From NCBI GenBank assembly GCA_047971145.1, contig JBKDZL010000065.1, positions 1 through 9,993 of the forward strand: DNA of 9,993 nucleotides, in the 5' to 3' direction. The DNA is from JBKDZL01 sp047971145. GTDB lineage: Bacteria; Bacillota_I; Bacilli_A; Erysipelotrichales; Erysipelotrichaceae. The position numbers and the translations under genes are program-made. Of this stretch, positions 1 through 5,647 are shown in pieces (the stretch's first letter is position 1; each line of letters begins with the position of its first letter). The notes beneath the pieces were generated by a model. That model was not told where the DNA came from. It worked only from the letters and a program-made list of their open reading frames with translations, and ran no database searches.

Positions 1-1028
1 GGTTTTACTTTAGTTAAGCTTGTTTTTTTGATGGTTAAAAATATTGGATTTAGAATTGCTCCATCGCTGGGCCACACTATTTCCACTAAAGGGTTTTCAC
101 TCATCATATCTGTAATGAAATATGGCATCACCGATACTGCCCATTGTGGTCCTTGTGTTAGTCTAGGTTGTATTTTAGTCATTTGGGCTGGATGCATACT
201 ATTAAGTAGATTAGCACCAAGCTTTTCGATACCTGAGTAACCGTATTTACTATAAATACCCAGTAATAGAGCATTAAACATTTCTAAGTCTTTTACTGGC
301 AGTGACAAACTATTTTTAAACTCAGGTTTCATCAGATCAAACCAAGATTGAGGAATTGGCCGATCAGCTAAAGCGTTTTTGTTAATAACAAAAACTGCTG
401 GCACACAGGCGATAATATAGCGAGTGTAATTAGGATCTTGAAGCTTTAAGGGTTCTTGAGAAAACTTTTCTCTTAATTGGATTTCTAGTTCTTCAGTATT
501 AAAAACATTACTGCGGGCAAACCTTTCAAAATTATCATCACCAAAAAATAAGTCATAGCCCGCTGATAAGTAAATATCTGCTAACTCATCACTATCATCA
601 ATGTTGGCAATTTTCTCTTGCAGCCAATCAATGCCCATACTAGCTGATTGTAAGTTGAAATTAATTGAACTATTGGTTTCACTTTTCCATTGGTTTAGCG
701 CATCTAACAAAGGTATTCGCATGGGACAGGGTAGAACACCATCAACTTGGATATCAGCATTTATATCAATTGATTCTACAAGTCCAACATCCGCAACATC
801 ATGATTTTGGTTATTTTCAATCACTTCAACCATTTTTTGCTCATAATTTATTAAGTCATAGTGTTTACTTTTGAGGGCATTTTCTAAAGTTATTTGTTTC
901 CCCATTAGTTTGCGCAAGCTGGGATTAGCTAATTTGCTGAAACCATTTTTTGCTAAAAAATCAATTAATTCTGGGAACTGCTCAGTTATATCGTAGATAG
1001 TATCATTTAAAGAAAAATATTTATTCAT
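1..1028 (-). CDS. DUF1858 + ABC-type substrate-binding-fold protein (3' part outside window)
   Basis: My reading of the minus strand from the ATG at 1028-1026 is open for 342 codons to the left edge with no stop, so the C-terminus is missing. AGGAGG (1038-1033) lies 4 bases before the ATG. Residues about 4-60 resemble DUF1858 (NDTIYDITEQFPELIDFL, then GF and NPSLRK). From about residue 95 the protein resembles family-1/6 bacterial solute-binding proteins such as iron or 2-aminoethylphosphonate binders, with LPCPMRIP (99-106), GYDLFFGDDNFERF, AVFVINKNAL and a PQSWFDLMKPEFK segment typical of these folds. There is no signal peptide or lipobox: the N-terminus goes straight into DUF1858, so the protein is predicted to be cytoplasmic, which is odd for a transporter binding protein. 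The ligand is unknown. It may be a soluble sensor or carrier rather than a transport component. Family assignment is from remembered motifs, without a search. Confidence 0.8.
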   Translation of the reverse strand, partial: MNKYFSLNDTIYDITEQFPELIDFLAKNGFSKLANPSLRKLMGKQITLENALKSKHYDLINYEQKMVEVIENNQNHDVADVGLVESIDINADIQVDGVLPCPMRIPLLDALNQWKSETNSSINFNLQSASMGIDWLQEKIANIDDSDELADIYLSAGYDLFFGDDNFERFARSNVFNTEELEIQLREKFSQEPLKLQDPNYTRYIIACVPAVFVINKNALADRPIPQSWFDLMKPEFKNSLSLPVKDLEMFNALLLGIYSKYGYSGIEKLGANLLNSMHPAQMTKIQPRLTQGPQWAVSVMPYFITDMMSENPLVEIVWPSDGAILNPIFLTIKKTSLTKVK

Positions 1029-1040
1029 AAAGCCTCCTAA

Positions 1041-1054
1041 TTAGTTGTAACTAA
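1041..1054. promoter_or_regulatory. Palindrome between promoter and RBS of the DUF1858 gene
   Basis: TTAGTT-GT-AACTAA is a 6+6 inverted repeat with a 2-base centre. It lies just downstream of the minus-strand -10 hexamer and just upstream of the AGGAGG of the DUF1858 gene, where a bound repressor would block transcription. It also contains GTTGTAA, the half-site of the perfect palindrome at 1087-1100. The regulator is not identifiable from this window. Confidence 0.4.
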
Positions 1055-1059
1055 CTAAT

Positions 1060-1088
1060 ATTATAATACATTTTATAAAAGATGTTGT
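1060..1088 (-). promoter_or_regulatory. Putative sigma-A promoter of the DUF1858 gene
   Basis: The minus strand carries a perfect TATAAT (1065-1060), placing the start of transcription near 1053, about 25 bases before the ATG. The -35 position (about 1088-1083, ACAACA) matches the consensus poorly. This suggests that activation, or another form of help, may be needed. The palindrome 1087-1100 abuts or overlaps the -35 position. Confidence 0.45.
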
Positions 1089-1100
1089 TGTAATTACAAC
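1087..1100. promoter_or_regulatory. Perfect 14-bp palindrome GTTGTAATTACAAC, candidate operator
   Basis: GTTGTAA/TTACAAC is perfectly self-complementary with no spacer. It sits in the divergent region at the -35 side of the DUF1858 gene promoter and about 35 bases upstream of the hsp20 -35 hexamer. A perfect palindrome at this position is typical of a dimeric transcription factor site. It does not match the CIRCE, Rex, PerR or FNR consensus sequences as I remember them. Confidence 0.45.
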
Positions 1101-1121
1101 GTAAAGTATTATTTAATAATT

Positions 1122-1148
1122 TTAGCACTCTAAACTTGACAGTGCTAG
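1122..1148 (+). promoter_or_regulatory. CIRCE element (HrcA operator) upstream of hsp20
   Basis: TTAGCACTC (1122-1130), nine bases, then CAGTGCTAG (1140-1148). The left arm matches the CIRCE consensus TTAGCACTC-N9-GAGTGCTAA in 9 of 9 positions and the right arm in 7 of 9. The symmetric core TAGCACT/AGTGCTA is perfect. The element overlaps the -35 hexamer of the hsp20 promoter, the expected position for HrcA repression that is relieved on heat shock. The hrcA gene is not in the window. Confidence 0.9.
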
Positions 1149-1163
1149 AAAAAGTAGTATAAT
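1136..1163 (+). promoter_or_regulatory. Sigma-A promoter of hsp20
   Basis: TTGACA (1136-1141), a 16-base spacer and TATAAT (1158-1163): both hexamers are consensus. Transcription should begin near 1170, leaving a leader of about 25 bases with AAGGAGG at 1181-1187. The -35 hexamer straddles the CIRCE spacer and right arm, so HrcA binding would exclude RNA polymerase. Confidence 0.9.
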
Positions 1164-1195
1164 GTAATTAGTAGATGGAAAAGGAGGAAAATTAT

Positions 1196-1615
1196 ATGAA
1201 ATTAATTCCATTTAGAAATAGTTTGTTAGATGACTTCTTTGATGCGAAGTTTTATGATTCTTTCCCTACTAATAGCGTTAATAGTATGAAAACCGATATT
1301 AGTGAAAAAGATGGCAATTACTTATTGGATATAGAATTACCAGGTTATAAAAAAGAAGATATCAATGTTAGTCTCAAAGATGGCTATTTAAATGTCAGTG
1401 CTAGTACTAACAATACTAGTGAGACAAAGGATGATGAAGGAAATATCATTAGAAGAGAAAGAAGTAGAGGTAGTGTTACTAGAAGTTATTATTTAGGAAA
1501 AGACTATAGTCAAGAAGATATTAGTGCGAAGTATGACAATGGTGAATTAAAAATCACTATTAAAGCAGTAGATCAACAAGTTATAGCTGAAAAACATAGT
1601 ATTGCGATAGATTAA
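1196..1615 (+). CDS. Small heat-shock protein, Hsp20/alpha-crystallin family
   Basis: This is a 139-aa ATP-independent holdase chaperone that binds unfolding proteins in the cytoplasm as an oligomer and hands them to DnaK-type refolding machines. The N-terminal arm (1-30, with DDFFD) is followed by the alpha-crystallin domain (about 32-124) containing MKTDISEKDGNYLLDIELPG (31-50), the GYLNVSAS strand and the GELKITI strand (116-122). The C-terminal IXI anchor is IAI at 136-138. An in-frame ATG at 1175 would add seven residues, but they are encoded by the Shine-Dalgarno itself (AAGGAGG 1181-1187), so the ATG at 1196 is the start. The gene stands alone between the CIRCE promoter and its own terminator, so expression is probably HrcA-controlled. 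Length and motifs are normal for the family. Confidence 0.95.
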   Translation: MKLIPFRNSLLDDFFDAKFYDSFPTNSVNSMKTDISEKDGNYLLDIELPGYKKEDINVSLKDGYLNVSASTNNTSETKDDEGNIIRRERSRGSVTRSYYLGKDYSQEDISAKYDNGELKITIKAVDQQVIAEKHSIAID

Positions 1616-1663
1616 TTATATTAAAAAACAATTGCAATAAGTAAACAAGACAGATAAGCTTGT

Positions 1664-1700
1664 AAAGACTGATGCCATATGTAATGGTATTAGTCTTTTT
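1664..1700 (+). terminator. Intrinsic terminator of hsp20
   Basis: AAAGACTGATGCCAT (1664-1678) pairs with ATGGTATTAGTCTTT (1684-1698) around a 5-base loop. There are only two G-U wobbles in 15 pairs, and the T-run begins inside the 3' arm (1696-1700). It lies 48 bases after the hsp20 stop and closes the one-gene unit. Confidence 0.85.
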
Positions 1701-2058
1701 ATTATTAATTAAGTCAGAAATTTAAAAATAATTTTACTTAAATAAATAATAATATTTAACTTGATATGTAACAACACCAACTATTTAGTTATAGCATAAA
1801 ATAGCTCTTAATTATCGTCCTAACTTTTTTAGGATAAACTGCTAATATATAAGTACAAATAATACAGCATAGTGCAAGCTAATAAGCAGAAAAAATATTC
1901 ATAAAAATTCTATTATTCTTAGTAATTTTTAATATTATAATATATAGTTTAGGTGCTTTAACTAATTTTCTGAGCTTAATTGTTGAGGACTTAATATTGA
2001 GTAAATTTATTAAAGTAAAAGATTACACAGATGGTGACTGAGGGTTTTGAATTAAAAT
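1701..2058. other. Gene-poor AT-rich interval
   Basis: No convincing protein gene, tRNA or known RNA fold is visible here. Two things can be pointed to. A weak hairpin is formed by TCCTAA (1818-1823) and TTAGGA (1829-1834) around CTTTT. A plausible promoter is TTATTC (1913-1918), 17 bases, TATAAT (1936-1941), which points towards the mini-ORF at 1997-2041 and the hairpin at 2059-2099. The rest looks like decayed or featureless AT-rich spacer. Confidence 0.5.
1997..2041 (+). other. Possible 14-codon mini-ORF or gene remnant
   Basis: TTG start, 14 codons (fM-SKFIKVKDYTDGD), then TGA. It is preceded at 8 bases by GAGG (1985-1988), lies downstream of a plausible promoter (TATAAT 1936-1941) and is followed 18 bases later by a terminator-like hairpin. 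It could be a short expressed peptide, the surviving 5' end of a deleted gene, or chance. I do not recognise the peptide and assign no function. Confidence 0.15.
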
Positions 2059-2099
2059 AAGGACTGACACCGATATTGAAGTGGTGCTAGTCCTTTTAT
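2059..2099. terminator. Probable bidirectional intrinsic terminator
   Basis: AAGGACTGACACC (2059-2071) pairs with GGTGCTAGTCCTT (2083-2095) with one mismatch and one wobble, around an 11-base loop. The plus-strand 3' side continues TTTTATT. Read on the minus strand, the stem is followed by ATTTTAATT, so it can also end the leftward TauE-family transcript, whose stop codon is at 2185, about 90 bases upstream of the stem. The stem resembles the hsp20 terminator (shared GACTGA and TAGTC). Confidence 0.65.
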
Positions 2100-2184
2100 T
2101 GTTAGGTTTATTGTTTTAGTATAATAAGTTATATTACTCTTTAGCTTTTACAAGGTTTAAAACTGTTGTTAAATAGTTAATATT

Positions 2185-2970
2185 TTAAGATAAATAATTT
2201 GCGATTAGAATTACAATTGCTAATGTAGTTAAAACATAGCCAGTTGCTCTATTGAGTTTCTCAGCTGGAGCAATATTAGCGAAGTTGGCAGCAATCCTTG
2301 CAAATATTAAAGTAAATAACATACATAATAAAAGTGGCGCAAGAGGTGGCATTGTATCTAACATAAAATGGGATACCGCACCTGTTAAAGCCGTAAAAGT
2401 CATAATAAAGACACTGGTACCTACTGCAGTTTTTAGCTCATAACCTAAAATTGAAGTCAGAATTATTAACATCATCATTCCACCACCTGCTCCAACAAAG
2501 CCACAAATAATACCAATAATTGTACCAGCAATAATTGACTTAATAATTTTAGCTGTTGCGGATTGCTCGGCATTAGCGGCATTAGTGTTGTTCACTGGTT
2601 TAATAATAAATTTAATACCCAAGCCTAATGTTACAAATGTTGAAAAGTTCCCCATAGTTGAGCTATCAACATTACTAGCGAATAAACTTCCTAAGAAAGT
2701 AAAGATTAGTACTGCAACTAACATCACCATGCCATTTTTGATATCAATGTTACCTTTTTTACCATAGGTGTAGGCAGAGGTAGCACTAGCTAAGACATCA
2801 CTAGCTAAAGCAATTCCTACTGCAGTATAGGGATCCATTTTTAAAAAAGTAATGAGCATTGGTGAAATGACTGCTGCAGCAGACATGCCGGCAAAACCAG
2901 TTCCAAGACCAGCGCCTGCTCCGGCAATCAAGCAGACTATTACTACCGTAAAACTTGATATTTCTTGCAT
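2185..2970 (-). CDS. TauE/SafE (TSUP) family membrane permease
   Basis: This 261-aa hydrophobic protein fits the TSUP family, which contains putative sulfite, sulfoacetate and other organo-sulfur anion exporters of about 250-270 aa. Two homologous halves are visible. The first begins AGAGAGLGTGFAGMSAAAVISP (16-37) and contains the DPYTAVGIALASD segment. The second begins IIGIICGFVGAGGGMMMLI (151-169) and contains YELKTAVGTSVFIM. The glycine-rich opening of each half followed by an A/T-VG-(I/T) helix is the family signature. I expect about eight membrane helices, with a charged or polar loop (about 125-143) linking the halves. AAGGAG (2984-2979) is 8 bases before the ATG. The substrate cannot be read from sequence, and no sulfur gene is adjacent. 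The gene is monocistronic and divergent from the WYL regulator, so that regulator might also act on it. Confidence 0.9.
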   Translation of the reverse strand: MQEISSFTVVIVCLIAGAGAGLGTGFAGMSAAAVISPMLITFLKMDPYTAVGIALASDVLASATSAYTYGKKGNIDIKNGMVMLVAVLIFTFLGSLFASNVDSSTMGNFSTFVTLGLGIKFIIKPVNNTNAANAEQSATAKIIKSIIAGTIIGIICGFVGAGGGMMMLIILTSILGYELKTAVGTSVFIMTFTALTGAVSHFMLDTMPPLAPLLLCMLFTLIFARIAANFANIAPAEKLNRATGYVLTTLAIVILIANYLS

Positions 2971-2997
2971 TTAATTTTCTCCTTAATAACTACAAGT

Positions 2998-3026
2998 ATT
3001 TTATCATAAGCTTAGCTAATATTATA
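2998..3026 (-). promoter_or_regulatory. Candidate promoter(s) for the TauE-family gene
   Basis: On the minus strand there is an extended -10, TGA-TAAAAT (3006-2998). This would start transcription near 2991, leaving a leader of about 20 bases that includes the AAGGAG. A second -10-like TATAAT occurs at 3026-3021. No good -35 is visible for either, and which is used cannot be decided. Confidence 0.35.
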
Positions 3027-3070
3027 TTTTATTATTTTTCTGTTAAATTCTCCTGTAATGTTTTGTTCTA

Positions 3071-3079
3071 TGTTAAAAT
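3071..3079 (+). promoter_or_regulatory. Extended -10 promoter giving a leaderless regulator mRNA
   Basis: TGT-TAAAAT, an extended -10 with the hexamer at 3074-3079, lies so close to the ATG (3086) that the predicted transcription start coincides with the start codon. No Shine-Dalgarno is present upstream. The same TATGTTAAAAT string precedes the VanZ-family gene (5020-5030). No good -35 was seen. Confidence 0.55.
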
Positions 3080-3085
3080 AGTATT

Positions 3086-4063
3086 ATGGCTGAAAAGAGA
3101 ATAATAATATTGGCAATTTTAGAAACTCTACAAAAATATTCGGATTATCATCATCACTTAAAACAACAAGACATTATTGATTTATTAGAGAAAGATTATG
3201 AATTAATTGTTGAGCGTAAGGCAATTGCGAAAAACATAGAGGCTTTGATTAATTTAGGTTATGATATTGAACAGGCAAATGGTTATTATTTAATTGATAA
3301 AAATTTTGATGATAGTGAGCTAATGTTTCTAATTGATGGCGTGTTAGCTTCTAAGTATATTCCTAAAAAGCAAGCTCTGTCTTTAGTGGATAAATTGTGT
3401 TCTTTATCTAGTGAGCATTTTAAAAAGAAAATACATAGCATTAAGCGTACTTTGGTAGATCGAAATGTACATAATGAATTGTTTTATAATTTAGATATTA
3501 TTTTTGAAGCGATTGAAAATAACAAAAAAATAGCTTATCAATATAATAAGTTTGATTTAGTCAATGATCAAATACAGATCAAACAGATAACAAAAAATAA
3601 AAAGAAAGTTAGTCCTTATGAAGTTGTGGTTAATAATGGCAGGTATTATTTAGTGGCGAACTATAATAAATATGATAATTTAATTCATTTACGTATTGAT
3701 AGAATGAGTGATGTGGTGATTTCAAGTGAATTGCGTTATCCCCTTTATGAAATTAGTGAGTTTAAAGAGAAGCGGAATATTGAAAACAATTATTTAAATA
3801 AGCATAGCTCTATGTATACTGGTGAAGTTGTAAATTGTGATTTTTTAGTTGAAGATTCGCTTTTATCAGAGGTGATAGAAACCTTTGGTAATAACACTAA
3901 AGTTTTTAAAGAAAAAAATAAGTTCAAAGTTAGAGTGAGATCTGATAAGGGATCTTTGATTTTATTTTTTAAACAGTTCATTAATGAAGTGGTGGTTTTA
4001 AGTCCTGATGAGTTAGTAAATGAAATCAAAAATATTTTAGAAAAAAGCTTAGCTAATTATTAG
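3086..4063 (+). CDS. WYL-domain transcriptional regulator (DeoR/YafY-like)
   Basis: 325 aa. Residues about 1-72 form a winged helix-turn-helix (ILAILETLQKYSD, LKQQDIIDLLEKDYE, VERKAIAKNIEALINLGYDIE, wing GYYLI). The WYL ligand-sensing domain spans about 144-212, with SPYEVVVNNGRYYLVANY (176-193) and HLRIDRMSDV (201-210). The usual W of the W-Y-L motif is replaced by Y (RYYLV). A WCX-like C-terminal extension occupies about 245-320. Such proteins bind DNA as dimers and respond to small ligands or nucleic acid. The next methionine is at residue 80, beyond the HTH, so the ATG at 3086 must be the start, although it has no ribosome binding site. murQ follows after 33 bases with no terminator, so the two are probably co-transcribed and the regulator may control that unit or the divergent TauE-family gene. 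Confidence 0.88.
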   Translation: MAEKRIIILAILETLQKYSDYHHHLKQQDIIDLLEKDYELIVERKAIAKNIEALINLGYDIEQANGYYLIDKNFDDSELMFLIDGVLASKYIPKKQALSLVDKLCSLSSEHFKKKIHSIKRTLVDRNVHNELFYNLDIIFEAIENNKKIAYQYNKFDLVNDQIQIKQITKNKKKVSPYEVVVNNGRYYLVANYNKYDNLIHLRIDRMSDVVISSELRYPLYEISEFKEKRNIENNYLNKHSSMYTGEVVNCDFLVEDSLLSEVIETFGNNTKVFKEKNKFKVRVRSDKGSLILFFKQFINEVVVLSPDELVNEIKNILEKSLANY

Positions 4064-4096
4064 TTTAAACTAATACGATATAAAAGGAGAATAATT

Positions 4097-4987
4097 ATGA
4101 ATTTAAAGAAAATGACAACGGAGCAAAGAAATCCTAGGACGATGAATCTTGATGAATTGAATTCCTTAGAGATAGTTACACTAATGAATAGCGAGGATGC
4201 TTTAGTTGCTCAAGCGATTAGTAAAAAGCTACCAAATATTGCAAAGGCAGTTGATTGGTTTGTAGAAGCTTATCAAAAAGGTGGCAGAATCTTTTATGTG
4301 GGAGCTGGTACTAGTGGCAGGTTAGGTGTTTTAGATGCGGCGGAGTGTTTACCTACTTTTGGTATTGCTAGTGATAGAGTTGTTGCTTTAATTGCTGGTG
4401 GAAGTAAGGCGATGTTAAAGGCGGTTGAGGGTGCTGAGGATGATTGTGCTCAGGGACAAAAAGATTTGGAAGCTTATAATTTAAATTCCAATGATTTGGT
4501 GATTGGTCTGGCAGCTAGTGGTAGAACACCCTATGTTCAAGGAGCGCTTAATTATGCTAATGAGTTGAATTGTAATAGTGTAGCTATTGCTTGTAATGAG
4601 AATACTATTATTGGTAGTATTGCTAAATTGGCTATTGAGGTGGACTCTGGTGCTGAAGTGTTGACTGGCTCTACTAGACTTAAGGCGGGTACTGCTCAAA
4701 AGTTAATTCTTAATATGTTGTCGACTGCAAGTATGGTGCAGTTAGGAAAGGCTTATTCTAATCTAATGGTTGATGTTATTCAATCGAATGAGAAGTTAAG
4801 GCTTAGAGCCATCAATATTGTGGTTGAGGCTACTGGTTGTGATAGTGCTATGGCAGCTGAAAAACTAAGACTTGCGCAAGGTCAAGTAAAAAAAGCGGTA
4901 GTAATGATTTTAGCAGCTTGTGATTTAAAGACAGCTAATCAGCTTTTAGAAAAATCTAATGGTAAAGTCAAACTTGCGATTAAATAA
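4097..4987 (+). CDS. murQ: N-acetylmuramic acid 6-phosphate etherase
   Basis: MurQ cleaves the D-lactyl ether of MurNAc-6-phosphate to GlcNAc-6-phosphate and D-lactate in the cytoplasm, a step of cell-wall sugar recycling. The 296-aa length is normal. Signature blocks are TTEQRNP (7-13), the SIS-fold loop FYVGAGTSGRLGVLDAAEC (66-84), EGAEDD (111-116), LAASGRTPYV and GSTRLKAGTAQK. The two catalytic glutamates known from E. coli MurQ (Glu83 and Glu114) fall at exactly E83 and E114. Leu replaces the first Pro of the usual CPPT motif. The C-terminal third carries the UBA-like helical segment (from about 238). AAGGAG (4084-4089) is 7 bases before the ATG. No MurNAc transporter or PTS (MurP), kinase (AnmK) or amidase gene is in the window, so the source of MurNAc-6P is unclear. 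Expression probably depends on the preceding WYL regulator. Confidence 0.96.
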   Translation: MNLKKMTTEQRNPRTMNLDELNSLEIVTLMNSEDALVAQAISKKLPNIAKAVDWFVEAYQKGGRIFYVGAGTSGRLGVLDAAECLPTFGIASDRVVALIAGGSKAMLKAVEGAEDDCAQGQKDLEAYNLNSNDLVIGLAASGRTPYVQGALNYANELNCNSVAIACNENTIIGSIAKLAIEVDSGAEVLTGSTRLKAGTAQKLILNMLSTASMVQLGKAYSNLMVDVIQSNEKLRLRAINIVVEATGCDSAMAAEKLRLAQGQVKKAVVMILAACDLKTANQLLEKSNGKVKLAIK

Positions 4988-4999
4988 AATAAATAATGT

Positions 5000-5030
5000 T
5001 TGTCTTTTTTAATAATTTTTATGTTAAAAT
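5000..5030 (+). promoter_or_regulatory. Promoter of the VanZ-family gene, predicted near-leaderless
   Basis: TTGTCT (5000-5005), a 19-base spacer and an extended -10 TGT-TAAAAT with the hexamer at 5025-5030. Predicted transcription starts near 5037, about 3 bases before the ATG at 5040. The region also separates murQ from the VanZ gene, and no terminator hairpin is visible between them, so read-through from murQ is possible. Confidence 0.55.
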
Positions 5031-5039
5031 GTGATAACT

Positions 5040-5558
5040 ATGGAAAAATTAATTATTGATTGGATATTAGTGATATTTATTTATTTTTTTATTTGTTTCC
5101 CTAAATGGAAAAATAACACTAAAAAATTGTTTTGGAATACTTTGATGTTTATCTATGTTTTTATTATTTTAGCTTATACAATTTTACCTGGTTGGGATCG
5201 TTTTATTACTGGAATATTAAGTTTTAATATTCATGATAGTAATATAAACATGGTGCCTTTTGTCGATATTATTAATGGGCACAGTGGTGCTTATAAAGAA
5301 GTTTACTTAAATATTTTATTATTTGTTCCTTTTGGTCTTTTGTATTGTTTTCAAAGAAAAGCGAGGTTTTTAGATGTTTTTTTTGTGAGTTTTCTGTTTT
5401 CTTTAACGATTGAGAGTGTTCAGCTATTATTAGATGTCTTAAACATTTATATTAGAATTTTTGATATTACTGATTTGATTAGTAATACTGTTGGTGGTAT
5501 TTTAGGTTATTTTATTTATCGTGCTGTGTACTATGTTTATCGGCAAATTTTTAGATAA
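5040..5558 (+). CDS. VanZ-like family membrane protein
   Basis: 172 aa, with five likely hydrophobic segments: about 5-20, 33-50, 88-104, 112-131 and 146-166. VanZ-like conserved positions are present: NMVPF (70-74), N91 with LLFVPFGLL (94-101), ESVQ (125-128), and R139 followed by FDITDLISNTVGGILGY (141-157). VanZ of Enterococcus gives low-level teicoplanin resistance; most homologues are uncharacterised membrane proteins. Here it may act on the cell envelope, in keeping with murQ next door, but that is inference from position. The start could also be the GTG at 5031 (three extra residues). ATG 5040 is preferred because a start at 5031 would lie within the promoter's predicted untranscribed region. 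No Shine-Dalgarno precedes either. Confidence 0.85.
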   Translation: MEKLIIDWILVIFIYFFICFPKWKNNTKKLFWNTLMFIYVFIILAYTILPGWDRFITGILSFNIHDSNINMVPFVDIINGHSGAYKEVYLNILLFVPFGLLYCFQRKARFLDVFFVSFLFSLTIESVQLLLDVLNIYIRIFDITDLISNTVGGILGYFIYRAVYYVYRQIFR

Positions 5559-5577
5559 TGGTTAGTAGGGTAAAAAA

Positions 5578-5606
5578 TTGTACTTGATAAATATATATAG
5601 TATAAT
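5578..5606 (+). promoter_or_regulatory. Sigma-A promoter of the activase operon
   Basis: TTGTAC (5578-5583), 17 bases and a consensus TATAAT (5601-5606). Transcription should start near 5613, leaving a leader of about 35 bases with AAAGGTG (5637-5643) before the ATG at 5648. No operator-like repeat or terminator is seen between the VanZ stop and this promoter. Confidence 0.7.
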
Positions 5607-5647
5607 AGCAAAAGTATCTTAGCTGATTAAAGGCGGAAAGGTGTTTA

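Noticed and set aside
28..874. Short plus-strand open frames opposite the DUF1858 gene
   Set aside because: They are antisense to a long minus-strand frame with a strong AGGAGG and recognisable motifs. They have no convincing start signals and no family resemblance.
1087..1100. Rex, PerR or FNR site
   Set aside because: GTTGTAATTACAAC lacks the Rex spacer (TTGTTAA-N4-TTAACAA), the PerR core (TTATAAT-N-ATTATAA) and the FNR TTGAT-N4-ATCAA pattern.
1175..1195. Earlier ATG for the hsp20 gene at 1175
   Set aside because: The added residues are encoded by the Shine-Dalgarno stretch itself, and the ATG at 1196 has ideal spacing and gives a typical Hsp20 N-terminus.
1701..2058. tRNA, riboswitch or CRISPR in the gene-poor interval
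   Set aside because: No cloverleaf arms, T-loop GTTCRA sequence, regularly spaced repeats or riboswitch core that I recognise were found on either strand.
2252..2767. Plus-strand frames opposite the TauE-family gene
   Set aside because: They are shadows of the minus-strand membrane protein gene, without ribosome binding sites or domain similarity.
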